Source: an uncultured Christensenella sp.
GTDB taxonomy: Bacteria > Bacillota > Clostridia > Christensenellales > Borkfalkiaceae
DNA: 64,000 nt
Reading direction: 5' to 3'
NCBI GenBank assembly: GCA_910577375.1
Contig: CAJTLT010000003.1
Span: forward strand, 1 to 64,000
Shown here: in pieces, positions 1-7,525 of the stretch
Layout of the letters: the number at the start of each line of letters is the position of its first letter
Numbering within the stretch: position 1 is the first letter of the stretch
Position numbers and translations under genes: made by a program
Notes under the pieces: model-generated
Database searches by the model: none
What the model was told of the DNA's origin: nothing
What the model saw: the letters and a program-made list of their open reading frames with translations, nothing else

Positions 1-53
1 TGCCTTGTTGTACCATTTGGGTGGGTATGGGTGGGAAAATCAAGGAGCATTTT

Positions 54-227
54 ATGAATAAAATACCGAGTGGCTTAACCGTCATTTATTTCGACGATAA
101 GGACAAAAATATATATGCGGAATTACCGCCCGACAAAGAGCAAGCAAAAAAGCTGTCAAGGCTCGTTTACCGTGAGGCAATGACAACCATTAGTACCGAA
201 AAGACAACCGACAAGCCGCAAGATTAA
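54..227 (+). CDS. small protein of unknown function, mobile-element type (57 aa)
   Basis: A 57-residue soluble, charged protein that I do not recognise. The ATG at 54 is chosen over an upstream GTG at 21 because AAGGAG lies six bases before it. A reading frame open from the window edge ends at TGA 55-57, overlapping this ATG as ATGA, so the gene may be translationally coupled to a gene cut off by the window. Its C terminus is rich in Thr and Lys. Its location beside a tRNA-like 3' end and a large palindrome suggests it belongs to an integrated element (inference). No domain is visible. Confidence 0.55.
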   Translation: MNKIPSGLTVIYFDDKDKNIYAELPPDKEQAKKLSRLVYREAMTTISTEKTTDKPQD

Positions 228-519
228 CTTGCAGCTATTTGCTTGCCGTAAAGCGGATAGTCTGACAACGGCAATTCCACTTGGCAGAATAATTCCGTAT
301 TGTTCACCTTGAATATTACTATGTTCTTATTTGCAAGCACCCGCTTCACCAATCTCAGTCTAATTCGAATATTTCACAAAAGTATTCGGTTAGGCTGATT
401 TTACTTAGTCCTTTATCTGTATAGTTAGATTTTTCTTATCCACCTTATCTTTTAATGTTACACACAAGTTACGTAATGGGCTTGAAATTAAATTTGAAAT
501 TAATTTGGAGGATTTAGTT
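228..519. other. AT-rich gap with one weak minus-strand ORF
   Basis: No convincing gene. On the minus strand a 41-codon frame runs from GTG 349 (or TTG 352) to TAA 226-224, overlapping the stop of the plus-strand small gene. It has no Shine-Dalgarno sequence. It could be a remnant of a mobile-element gene. Confidence 0.3.
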
Positions 520-606
520 ATGTGTATTATTTTAAACTTAATCGGTGTTCTGGGGATGGTTCCTACCGTCTTTGCTGTGCGTTGTAGCAGAAAACTTAAA
601 GGATAA
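520..606 (+). CDS. 28-aa hydrophobic peptide with basic C terminus
   Basis: An ATG at 520 stands eight bases after TTGGAGG, a strong ribosome binding site, and opens a 28-codon frame. The peptide has one hydrophobic stretch (about residues 3-20, with Gly and Pro) followed by a basic end (Arg, Arg, Lys, Lys). It resembles a small single-span membrane peptide such as a leader, toxin-like or accessory peptide, but no family is recognisable. Its last 30 bases coincide with the 5' arm of the tRNA-like structure at 577-670, so the two readings may be alternatives. Confidence 0.4.
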   Translation: MCIILNLIGVLGMVPTVFAVRCSRKLKG

Positions 607-670
607 GAAATTTAATTATGCGTAATATAAAGGGAGCAAGCGCTGGGTTCGATTCCTGGAACGCACGCCA
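577..670 (+). ncRNA. tRNA-like structure or tRNA 3' end (possible attachment-site remnant)
   Basis: Bases 643-670 have the form of a tRNA 3' end: a five-base T stem (643-647 with 655-659, including G-T pairs), the loop TTCGATT, a seven-base acceptor strand AACGCAC, a discriminator G and CCA. The acceptor strand pairs perfectly with GTGCGTT at 577-583, giving a 94-nt unit. The interior has hairpins (CTTA/TAAG and TTTAATTA/TAATATAAA) but no normal D arm or recognisable seven-base anticodon loop. Either it is a degenerate or unusual tRNA-like RNA, or only the last ~28 bases are tRNA-derived and mark the end of an integrated element. Confidence 0.45.
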
Positions 671-712
671 AAATATCCTAAACTGATTTGTTCGGTTTGG
701 GATATTTTTTAT
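670..712 (+). terminator. Rho-independent terminator after the tRNA-like unit
   Basis: AAATATCC and AAAC pair with GTTT and GGATATTT around a short loop, followed by a run of T. It begins at the CCA of the tRNA-like structure, as terminators of real tRNA genes do. Confidence 0.7.
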
Positions 713-1043
713 GCTTTAAAACGGCAATTTACGGCAATTTTATGCCGAGAAAGTCTATTGTCGTACCGAAGCCATAGGTTTACTGAAATTGCGGAGTGTT
801 AGGCTCGTGAGTCAACGCAAACCAACCCCCGACTGTTAACAGTCGGGGGTTGGTTTGCGTTTATTTACCTATAAACATAGTAATAAAAGTTTCAGTCAAG
901 TATAGCAAAACTTTACACCTTTAATCTACTAATCACTACGATATTTGCGTTACAACAAGAGCACAGCGGAATAATTTGTTTTTAAGTTATCCTAATATAA
1001 AGCTTATTAAAATCAAGCGTTTACAGGTTTTACATTTTTTATA
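713..1043. other. non-coding stretch with direct repeat and palindrome
   Basis: No gene seen. ACGGCAATTT occurs twice in tandem around 720-740. A large palindrome at 814-861 is listed separately. The rest is AT-rich with no clear promoter. Confidence 0.5.
814..861. repeat. 48-bp perfect palindrome (possible bidirectional terminator)
   Basis: Arms at 814-835 and 840-861 are exact inverted copies around GTTAAC, so the whole 48 bases are self-complementary. The stem contains a CCCCCG/CGGGGG core. Plus-strand transcripts would meet TTTATTT after it. It is longer and more perfect than an ordinary terminator. Confidence 0.75.
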
Positions 1044-1097
1044 TAAAAAGCCCTGACGTGCTATCGGCGAAGTTAGACCGCTTTCATTGTCAAGGCT
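1044..1097 (-). terminator. terminator of the two-component operon
   Basis: On the minus strand AGCCTTGAC (1097-1089) pairs with GTCAGGGCT (1057-1049) across a long loop, followed by TTTTTATAT. It lies 17 bases after the kinase stop codon. Confidence 0.55.
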
Positions 1098-1113
1098 AAT
1101 TTTTAAACGGTGA

Positions 1114-2106
1114 TTATATAGGTAATTTTACAATAAATTTTGTGTTTTCATTGCAAGAACCTTCAATCTGGCCGCCCAATCTTTCAAGCACTTTTTTAAC
1201 CAACGGCAAACCGAGCCCAGTACCTTTTTCTTTTCCGGATAAATCGCTTGTGTAAAACGATTGAAAAATCAAATCTTCTTTACCGCGCAAAGAATTACCT
1301 GTATTGGCAATGCTGAAAATTATGTTCTTTTCATCACTGCACAATTTTATACGTATCTCGCCGCCGTCGCAAGTGTATTTTACTGCATTTGAAATTAAAT
1401 TCTGCCATACGAGATAGCACAAATCTTTATTTGAAACATATTCGGTTTCGTCCATATCCACATCTATTTTAAGCCGTTTTTGCTGCCATACGACCTGCAT
1501 GGAAAGAACGATATTTCTTATCTGTTCATCGATTAAGAATTTATCGGAACAATTTATATTTTCCGTTGAATCAAACTTGCTTATGGCAAGCAGTTTTTCG
1601 CTTAAATTTGCAAGTCTGTTTGCCTCTTTATAGATAAAGCTCGCGTACTTCTCTCTTTCTTCATTGGTCAAAGAATTCGCGCGAAGCAAATCACTGTATC
1701 CCAAAATAATACTAAGCGGAGTTTTGAACTCGTGCGATACGTTTTTTACAAACTCACGGTTAAGATATTCGTTTGATTGCAAGCCGTGCGTCATTTTATT
1801 GAAGTCGCGCGATAACTGCGACAGTTCGTCTTTTCCTTTACTGTCAATCTTTACTTCAAGGTTTCCGTTTGCAACTTCGTTCACAGCCTTGGATATCGTT
1901 TTCAAACGTTTGCCGACAAATATATAAAGCAACACAGTAAACAGAATAAGCCCCAACGCGCCCGAAATCAAACTGATATGGTAGGATATTAAGGGGTTTG
2001 TTATTGATTGGCTTTGCAATACGGCCAAAGTGATACGGGAAATGCCGAATACAAGCAGCATCGATATCCCCATCATCATAAATATCTTAAATAAAAGTTT
2101 TTTCAT
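1114..2106 (-). CDS. two-component sensor histidine kinase
   Basis: A 330-aa membrane histidine kinase of the class partnered with OmpR-type regulators. Two membrane spans (about residues 6-29 and 42-64) enclose only a dozen residues outside, so it has no real extracellular sensor domain; signals may be sensed in the membrane or by a partner. A HAMP segment follows, then a HisKA domain with the phospho-accepting His125 in an SHEFKTPLS H-box. The ATPase domain has the N-box LISNAVKYT and a G-box GTGLGLPLVKKVL. The ATG overlaps the stop of the upstream regulator gene by four bases (ATGA), so the two are translationally coupled. It autophosphorylates and passes phosphate to that regulator. The stimulus cannot be told from sequence. 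Confidence 0.93.
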   Translation of the reverse strand: MKKLLFKIFMMMGISMLLVFGISRITLAVLQSQSITNPLISYHISLISGALGLILFTVLLYIFVGKRLKTISKAVNEVANGNLEVKIDSKGKDELSQLSRDFNKMTHGLQSNEYLNREFVKNVSHEFKTPLSIILGYSDLLRANSLTNEEREKYASFIYKEANRLANLSEKLLAISKFDSTENINCSDKFLIDEQIRNIVLSMQVVWQQKRLKIDVDMDETEYVSNKDLCYLVWQNLISNAVKYTCDGGEIRIKLCSDEKNIIFSIANTGNSLRGKEDLIFQSFYTSDLSGKEKGTGLGLPLVKKVLERLGGQIEGSCNENTKFIVKLPI

Positions 2107-2771
2107 TTTCTTTCCGCCTTATATCCGAGACCGCGCACTGAAACGATAGCGACATCGCTTTTAACGAGTTTTTCGCGCAGTTTATTGATATGAACGTCTA
2201 CGGTGCGTTCCAGACTTTCGGAATCCATACCCCAGATTTCATCCAGCAATTGCGTTCGGGAAAAAATTCTGCCCGGGGAAGACAAAAGAGTAAACAACAA
2301 CAGAAATTCCTTTTTTGCGGTGTCGGTAATTACCGAATTTATTTTCAGTGTTTTAGTCAAAAAATCCAATTCGGTATTGCCGATTTGGATTTTTTGTTTT
2401 GAAACTCTTCCGTATCGGCGAAACAACGCTCTTATGCGCAATTCCAGCTCGTCGAAATCCACCGGTTTTGTCAAATAGTCGTCCGCTCCGCCCTCAAAGC
2501 TCTTCTTTTTATCGTCAATCGTACTCAAAGCCGTAAGCATAATTACGGGCAAATCCGCATTCCGCGATTTAACGATTCGCGTTAACTGATTGCCGTTGAC
2601 AACAGGCATCATTATATCCGCGATTATGAGGTCCACGTCTTTACTTTCCGACAACGCCAACGCCTCTTCTCCGTTGCCGCTTTCATAAACGCAAAACCCG
2701 CGCCTTTCAAGATTGTATTTTATCAGCTTTCGCAAAGGAAGTTCGTCCTCTGCCAATAATATATTAAACAT
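2103..2771 (-). CDS. OmpR/PhoB-family response regulator
   Basis: A 222-aa regulator with an N-terminal receiver domain and a C-terminal winged helix. The acidic pocket (AEDE near residue 8), the phosphorylatable Asp52 in ADIMMP, the Thr of MLTA and the Lys of LTKP are all present. The DNA-binding half ends with the RTVDVHINKLREKL pattern and RGLGYKAE. The ATG at 2771 is chosen: a longer frame starting at 2819 would begin inside the terminator of the preceding gene, and MFNILLAEDE is the usual family N terminus. The ribosome site is weak (GGCGGG). It forms an operon with the overlapping kinase. Targets are unknown. Confidence 0.92.
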   Translation of the reverse strand: MFNILLAEDELPLRKLIKYNLERRGFCVYESGNGEEALALSESKDVDLIIADIMMPVVNGNQLTRIVKSRNADLPVIMLTALSTIDDKKKSFEGGADDYLTKPVDFDELELRIRALFRRYGRVSKQKIQIGNTELDFLTKTLKINSVITDTAKKEFLLLFTLLSSPGRIFSRTQLLDEIWGMDSESLERTVDVHINKLREKLVKSDVAIVSVRGLGYKAERK

Positions 2772-2785
2772 TGTCACCCGCCGTA

Positions 2786-2819
2786 TAAAAATGTGAGAGA
2801 GATTTTTTATCTCTCCCAC
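2786..2819 (-). terminator. terminator between membrane protein and regulator
   Basis: Minus strand: arms at 2819-2809 and 2803-2793 (ATCTCTC/GAGAGAT core) around a five-base loop, then ATTTTTAT. It separates the 2831-3538 gene from the two-component operon. Confidence 0.75.
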
Positions 2820-2830
2820 GGTATATCAAA

Positions 2831-3538
2831 TCAAACTTTCTCTGTCAATTTGCCCGATATCAGTTCTGATTTTACTTCCTGACGGTGTTTTAACAAACCA
2901 ATCACCACCACGCCTACGTAAGCCAAAGTTTTGGGAATCATCAAAACGCCTATAACGGGCAATATATGTGCAAAAAGCACCACCGGAATATAGAAACCGA
3001 AAGAAAGTATAACCATAACACCCATTACGGCATAGCTTTTGTCTTTGTTTTTGTGTGCTATCATAAAGCAGATAATGATAATACCTATGCCTATCAGCGC
3101 AAACGGAATGTTTCTTAAAATTCCCCAAAGCAGATTTCCCTCGTAAGAGAACCAGTTGTTTTGCGGGAAAACGCAAAGAATTATGCGGAGCGCCGTCAAT
3201 ACAAACAAGGCAATTCTGCCGCCGAACTTTAATTTGTTTTCAGGCTGCCAGACGCTTTCCAAAATAAAGTAAAGAATAACGTAAAATACAGTCATTGTAA
3301 CCGAAGTTATAAGTTTGCCCAAGCCGAGCGCAAACGCGTTTGCTTCAAGCCCTGTTGTAAGGAGCGCATATACGCGCGGTATGAGGTGGAACGAATCACC
3401 CGACGATAAAACGACAGCCATTACCCCGAACATTTTTGAAAATTTGCTCTTACCCTTAACTATAAGATAAACGCCTACCGCGAGAGCAAATATCAGATAA
3501 GCCGCGTCGAACAGCAATTCCATAATACCTTGAACCAT
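2831..3538 (-). CDS. polytopic membrane protein of unknown function
   Basis: A 235-aa protein with about seven hydrophobic spans spread over its whole length and a short charged C-terminal tail. AAGGAGAT sits a few bases before the ATG. I do not recognise a characterised family. Conserved-looking polar residues within the spans (DSFHLIPR near residue 48, a WFSYEG loop near 128) suggest a specific function rather than a simple anchor. It has its own terminator and a long AT-rich upstream gap, so it is probably transcribed alone. Placement before a two-component system may be coincidental. Confidence 0.7.
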   Translation of the reverse strand: MVQGIMELLFDAAYLIFALAVGVYLIVKGKSKFSKMFGVMAVVLSSGDSFHLIPRVYALLTTGLEANAFALGLGKLITSVTMTVFYVILYFILESVWQPENKLKFGGRIALFVLTALRIILCVFPQNNWFSYEGNLLWGILRNIPFALIGIGIIIICFMIAHKNKDKSYAVMGVMVILSFGFYIPVVLFAHILPVIGVLMIPKTLAYVGVVVIGLLKHRQEVKSELISGKLTEKV

Positions 3539-3686
3539 AAAAATATCTCCTTGTTTTCAGATTTTATGCTTGCATTTTATAACGGTTTTTTTAAGTAAAT
3601 GTTAAGTTTTTAAAAAATTCACAAATTATTTTTAATTTAGCAAAAAACATATTGCAATATAAAACCGATTAAAATGCCATAAATTA

Positions 3687-3723
3687 AGCCGCATAAAAAG
3701 TGTTTTAAAATTTTTATGCGGCT
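3687..3723. terminator. bidirectional terminator hairpin
   Basis: AGCCGCATAAAAA and TTTTTATGCGGCT form a 13-bp stem. It lies just after the stop of the minus-strand TtcA-like gene. Confidence 0.8.
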
Positions 3724-3728
3724 GTATT

Positions 3729-4556
3729 TTATTGTTTACCGTCGTTGAAATAGTGTTTTATTCCGTCCTTATCCTTATACGCGATGATTGTGGAAAGGTT
3801 TACGTTTTCTACGCTTTTGAAAATATTCTGTTCGATTTCGGGGTCGTCTTCGGCAAGGGCGCGGATAAGTTTTTTCACCTTTAACCGCTTGCCCTCTTCT
3901 TCCTGCTTTTCAGCCGTAAACTTACATGCGCAGCGCAAAAATTCAAGCCCGTTATAATCGCGCCAAGCGATAATATCCTTTTCCCGAATCAAATACATAG
4001 GGCGGATAAGTTTCATTCCTTTGAAATTGGAGCTGTCTAACACGGGCAGCATTGTCTGAACCTGCCCGCCGTAAAGCATACCCATCAAAATAGTTTCTAT
4101 AACGTCGTCGTAGTGGTGACCGAGCGCAATTTTATTGCAGCCGAGTTTTCGGGCGTTTGCGTACAGGTGACCGCGGCGCATTCTGGCACAAAGGTAGCAC
4201 GGCGATTTTTCTATATGTAGAACGTTTTCGAAGATATCGCTTTCAAATACGGTTATGGGCACGTTCAACTTTTGCGAATTGCTTTCTATCAGCTCGCGGT
4301 TTGCTGTGTTATAGCCCGCGTCCATTACGAGAAAAACCAATTCAAACGGAAATTTATGATGCTTTTTCAATTCCTGAAACAGCTTTGCCATCAGCCAGGA
4401 ATCTTTTCCTCCCGAAATGCAAACAGCGATTTTATCATTCGGCTCTACTAAATTATATGACGCCACTGCTTTTGTGAATTTTCTGAAAAGCTGTTTATGA
4501 AATTTTTTTATTATGCTTTTTTCGGCGCGTTCCAAAGAAAATTCCATTGTGTTCAT
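3729..4556 (-). CDS. ttcA: TtcA-like tRNA 2-thiocytidine synthetase (PP-loop)
   Basis: A 275-aa PP-loop ATPase. The ATP-binding motif SGGKDS lies near residue 49, and the CxxC pair in CYLCARMRRG near 120 with a further Cys pair in LRCACKF near 208 fits the TtcA family, which uses an iron-sulfur cluster and cysteines to thiolate C32 of certain tRNAs. GHHYDDVIETILM is the family's second nucleotide-contact segment. The start overlaps the stop of the tcdA-like gene by four bases, so both probably share a transcript; both act on tRNA anticodon-loop bases. Assignment to TtcA rather than another PP-loop tRNA thiolase rests on the cysteine pattern. Confidence 0.82.
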   Translation of the reverse strand: MNTMEFSLERAEKSIIKKFHKQLFRKFTKAVASYNLVEPNDKIAVCISGGKDSWLMAKLFQELKKHHKFPFELVFLVMDAGYNTANRELIESNSQKLNVPITVFESDIFENVLHIEKSPCYLCARMRRGHLYANARKLGCNKIALGHHYDDVIETILMGMLYGGQVQTMLPVLDSSNFKGMKLIRPMYLIREKDIIAWRDYNGLEFLRCACKFTAEKQEEEGKRLKVKKLIRALAEDDPEIEQNIFKSVENVNLSTIIAYKDKDGIKHYFNDGKQ

Positions 4557-5239
4557 TTTGAAAACCCGACTAAATCTTTAATAACTTCGCCCGCGGCAAT
4601 CAGCCCCGAAACCGACGGAACAAAAGAAACGCTGCCGATTACTTCGCCCGAGGCTTTGGGCAATTCTTCCGAATAAACTGCCTTTACCCCGCATATATCC
4701 CTTTTTTTAAGTTCTCTGCGCATAACTTTCGCAAGCGGGCATACGCTTGTTTCGGAGATATCCGCGACTTTAAAATCCGCCGGATTGAGTTTGTTCCCAG
4801 CGCCCATACAGCTTATCACGGGCACTCCGCATTTTTTTGCGAGTTCTATAAGCGCGAGCTTGCCGCTTACCGTATCTATTGCGTCGATTACGTAATTAAA
4901 CTGCGTAAAATCAAGCATATGTGAGGACGAATTATCAAAAAACAGATTGTGAACCGTAACCGTGCAATCGGGATTTATATCCGCAATACGCTCTTTCATA
5001 ACCTCAGTTTTATATCTTCCGATTGTGCTTACCAAAGCTATAATCTGGCGGTTTAAATTAGTGACGTTCACAGTATCGTTATCAATCAAATCGATAGCGC
5101 CCACTCCCGCGCGCGCCAAAGCTTCAGCCGCATAACCGCCGACGCCGCCGACGCCGAAAACCGCAACGCGGCTTTCCGCCAATTTTTTTATACCCTCTTG
5201 CTTTAAGAGAATTTCGCTACGTGAAAACGCGTTCAGCAT
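4553..5239 (-). CDS. tcdA: TcdA-like tRNA threonylcarbamoyladenosine dehydratase (ThiF/E1 family)
   Basis: A 228-aa E1-like enzyme that would convert t6A37 of tRNA to its cyclic form using ATP. The nucleotide-binding motif GVGGVGGYAAEALARAG is near residue 30, LIDNDTVNVTNLNRQ follows, then YVIDAIDTV and the catalytic-region SCMGAGNKLNP. The C-terminal part with LPKASGEVIGSVSFVPSVSGL matches the YgdL/CsdL branch rather than ThiF or MoeB. The ATG lies inside the end of the upstream gene (seven-base overlap), indicating translational coupling. It forms an operon with the TtcA-like gene downstream. Confidence 0.88.
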   Translation of the reverse strand: MLNAFSRSEILLKQEGIKKLAESRVAVFGVGGVGGYAAEALARAGVGAIDLIDNDTVNVTNLNRQIIALVSTIGRYKTEVMKERIADINPDCTVTVHNLFFDNSSSHMLDFTQFNYVIDAIDTVSGKLALIELAKKCGVPVISCMGAGNKLNPADFKVADISETSVCPLAKVMRRELKKRDICGVKAVYSEELPKASGEVIGSVSFVPSVSGLIAAGEVIKDLVGFSK

Positions 5240-6507
5240 TTTTTAATCATCAGCCTTATTATTTCTTCGTCGGTTTCCCTCATTCCTATGCGCGCTATTT
5301 CCCCGACGTTGTCTATAGTGCTTTCCACACAGTCGTCGAGTATTCCGTCGCCGCCGCAGAAACGGCTGCCGTTGCGCGTCATTTCAAAGCCCAAAATACC
5401 CGCCTCCACCGAGGAAGCGATTTTTGCGGCACAGCTGGATTTTGCTCCGTCGCAGATTACTCCCGAATTTATTGCAAGCGCGTTTACGATAGTCTGGGAA
5501 ATTTCCGCGCACTTCCCGCCGTACAGATAACATATGCCCGCACCCGCTCCGCAACCCGCGGAAACGGCGCCGCAATAAGCCGAAAGTCTGCCTATGCCAG
5601 TTTTCAAATGTATGGTTACAAGGTTGGAAACAACGAGCGCGCGTATCAATTTTTCGCGCCCGCAATTTAAGTAATCTGCATATACTATTAGGGGTAACGA
5701 TGCTGTCATTCCCTGATTTCCGCTGCCCGAAACTATTACTACGGGAAGAGAACAGCCATTCATACGCGCGTCCGAACCCGCAGCCGCTGCGGCTTTTGCA
5801 AGATTATGCACGCCGCTACCGAACGATTTCAAAAGCACTTTTCCAACGCTTGCGCCGTAATCGTTTTTAAGCCCTTCGTCGGAAATAGCTTTGTTGTATT
5901 CGATTTGCCTTTCTATTATTTCTTTTACGTCTTCTGTTTTTACGCTGTCGGCAAACCCGATAATCCCGTCGATTGTTAAAATATTTCTGTCTGCACAGCA
6001 ATCCGTTTCTTCGTTGTTGACCTTTACGTCGAGAATGTCTTCTCCGTTTTTGTCAATATGAACCACGTTGGTATGGTGCCCCGCAATCCGCACCGAAGCG
6101 CTTTGAGTGCCGCTGTAAACCTTTACCGTTATATCGAAAATACAGCCCGAGCGCGACTGTTCAACAGAAAATTCCGTGTTTTTGAGATACTCCGATATTC
6201 TACCTTTATCCGAGGGAGTAACCGAAGAAATTACTTCGAGCTTTTTTTCTGCGGTTCCGCCCACGATTCCCGCGGCGGCGGCGCTTGTTACGCCTTTAAG
6301 CCCGCCCGTATTCGGAACGACCACGCTTTTTACGTTTTTCAATATATTTCCGCTGACGGATATATGCACGCTTTCTGGAATTGCCCCCAAAGTATCCCTT
6401 GCCAAAGCCGCGGCATACGCAACCGAAATGGGTTCCGTACAGCCCATTGCGGGGAGCAATTCTTCATGCAAAATATCCAGATATCTTTCGTATAAACACT
6501 TATCCAT
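5233..6507 (-). CDS. L-cysteine desulfidase family protein (UPF0597/CyuA-like)
   Basis: A 424-aa protein of the serine dehydratase alpha-like family that includes L-cysteine desulfidase and CyuA. Three cysteines expected to hold an iron-sulfur cluster are visible around MGCTEP (residue 22), CGAVSAGCGAGAG and the CDGAKSSCAAK segment near the C terminus. It would split cysteine to pyruvate, ammonia and sulfide; related enzymes also act on serine. A promoter sits just upstream. Sulfide release would be relevant to the tRNA thiolase downstream, but this link is inference from gene order. The start is the only ATG near the conserved N terminus; its ribosome site is weak. Confidence 0.85.
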   Translation of the reverse strand: MDKCLYERYLDILHEELLPAMGCTEPISVAYAAALARDTLGAIPESVHISVSGNILKNVKSVVVPNTGGLKGVTSAAAAGIVGGTAEKKLEVISSVTPSDKGRISEYLKNTEFSVEQSRSGCIFDITVKVYSGTQSASVRIAGHHTNVVHIDKNGEDILDVKVNNEETDCCADRNILTIDGIIGFADSVKTEDVKEIIERQIEYNKAISDEGLKNDYGASVGKVLLKSFGSGVHNLAKAAAAAGSDARMNGCSLPVVIVSGSGNQGMTASLPLIVYADYLNCGREKLIRALVVSNLVTIHLKTGIGRLSAYCGAVSAGCGAGAGICYLYGGKCAEISQTIVNALAINSGVICDGAKSSCAAKIASSVEAGILGFEMTRNGSRFCGGDGILDDCVESTIDNVGEIARIGMRETDEEIIRLMIKKC

Positions 6508-6530
6508 ATTGACTGCCTGCGTTTTTTTAA

Positions 6531-6559
6531 ATTATATCACGACGGCAATCAAATTACAA
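6531..6559 (-). promoter_or_regulatory. sigma-A promoter for the desulfidase operon
   Basis: Minus strand: TTGTAA (6559-6554), 17 bases, TATAAT (6536-6531). It starts 24 bases before the ATG at 6507. Confidence 0.6.
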
Positions 6560-6576
6560 CAATTACAAGGATTAAA

Positions 6577-7515
6577 TTAAAACATACTTATCTGTTTATC
6601 GGCGGACGGGGCAGAATAATCTTCGAGATTGCCTTTAAAATTTTCGTCTATAGGTATAGCACCGCGCTTTATCAAAGCCGTATTGCCTGCATATTCCGCG
6701 GCGTTTCTGCAAAACTCCGCGCAAAAACCGTATTTTAAATTATCGGCCGCCCCAGCCCACGTGCCGCCCTTGCCGAAATCGGAACGTATTACTATCGTTC
6801 CCGACGACTGCGCGTAAATATAGCGGTTGCGCATAATGGCGTAAGCCGAACTGAACGGCACGTAAGGCAGTGCGGCGGAAAGCAGCAACAAAGCGCCTTC
6901 CTGTACGGCGCGGAAAACTTTTTCCGACCGCAGTCTGCGCATTATTCCCTCCGAAGGAAATTCAAGCACTCCGCACCCTATTTTAATTCCCTCGTCCTCG
7001 GCAAAAGCGTCAACTCCGCGCGCCCCGCCGGAAACAACTCCGTAACCATTTTCTGCGGTTTTTCTTACGGTTGAGCGGGTGAAAATTTCGTCTTTTTCTT
7101 CCGCCTTGCGCGAGCCGGTAAAACCCGCGAATTTACCCTTTAACAAGCATATATCCCCTATGCAATACAAAACGGGCGGACACGCGTTACCCAACGCTTT
7201 TTTTAAATTTTCAGGAAATTCTTTATCCGCTCTGGTAAGCACGGTCACACCGCTGTTTTCAAGGTTTTCTATTTCCGCAAACAGATTTTGTTTTCTTTCG
7301 GCAAGCATATTAAGCCTTTTTGCATAAAGCCCAGAAAGCCCCAAAACCTCTTCGAAATCTTTTTGGGAAAAGTCGGGCAACTCATACGGCTGCACGCCTT
7401 TATCAATCAAAAGGGAACATAAATCCCCCCATTCCCGCGCTTCCAGCGGGGTTGCGGTTTCTTCCGAGCAAAGTCTGCTGCAATATATTTTTATGGCGTC
7501 GCTGTTAGAGTGCAT
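6577..7515 (-). CDS. dprA: DprA/Smf-like DNA-processing protein, divergent
   Basis: A 312-aa protein with a DprA-type Rossmann fold. The segments VTVLTRADKEFPENLK, GFTGSRKAEEKD, YGVVSGGARGVDAFAE and MRNRYIYAQSSGTIVIRSD follow the DprA order (binding of single-stranded DNA and loading of RecA in transformation). It is divergent: the usual RNR(I/L)I(A/S)GL segment reads RNRYIYAQSSG and is followed by GKGGTWAGAADNLK, as in the Smf/DprA-like paralogues. The N-terminal third resembles a helix-hairpin-helix or SAM-like region only loosely. It starts ten bases after the stop of the secreted LRR gene, with AAGGTG before the ATG. It could act in DNA uptake or in a defence role. Confidence 0.72.
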   Translation of the reverse strand: MHSNSDAIKIYCSRLCSEETATPLEAREWGDLCSLLIDKGVQPYELPDFSQKDFEEVLGLSGLYAKRLNMLAERKQNLFAEIENLENSGVTVLTRADKEFPENLKKALGNACPPVLYCIGDICLLKGKFAGFTGSRKAEEKDEIFTRSTVRKTAENGYGVVSGGARGVDAFAEDEGIKIGCGVLEFPSEGIMRRLRSEKVFRAVQEGALLLLSAALPYVPFSSAYAIMRNRYIYAQSSGTIVIRSDFGKGGTWAGAADNLKYGFCAEFCRNAAEYAGNTALIKRGAIPIDENFKGNLEDYSAPSADKQISMF

Positions 7516-7525
7516 ATTTCACCTT

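Noticed and set aside
2103..2819. Longer start for the response regulator at 2819
   Set aside because: It begins within the terminator of the upstream gene, and the family starts at the ATG 2771.
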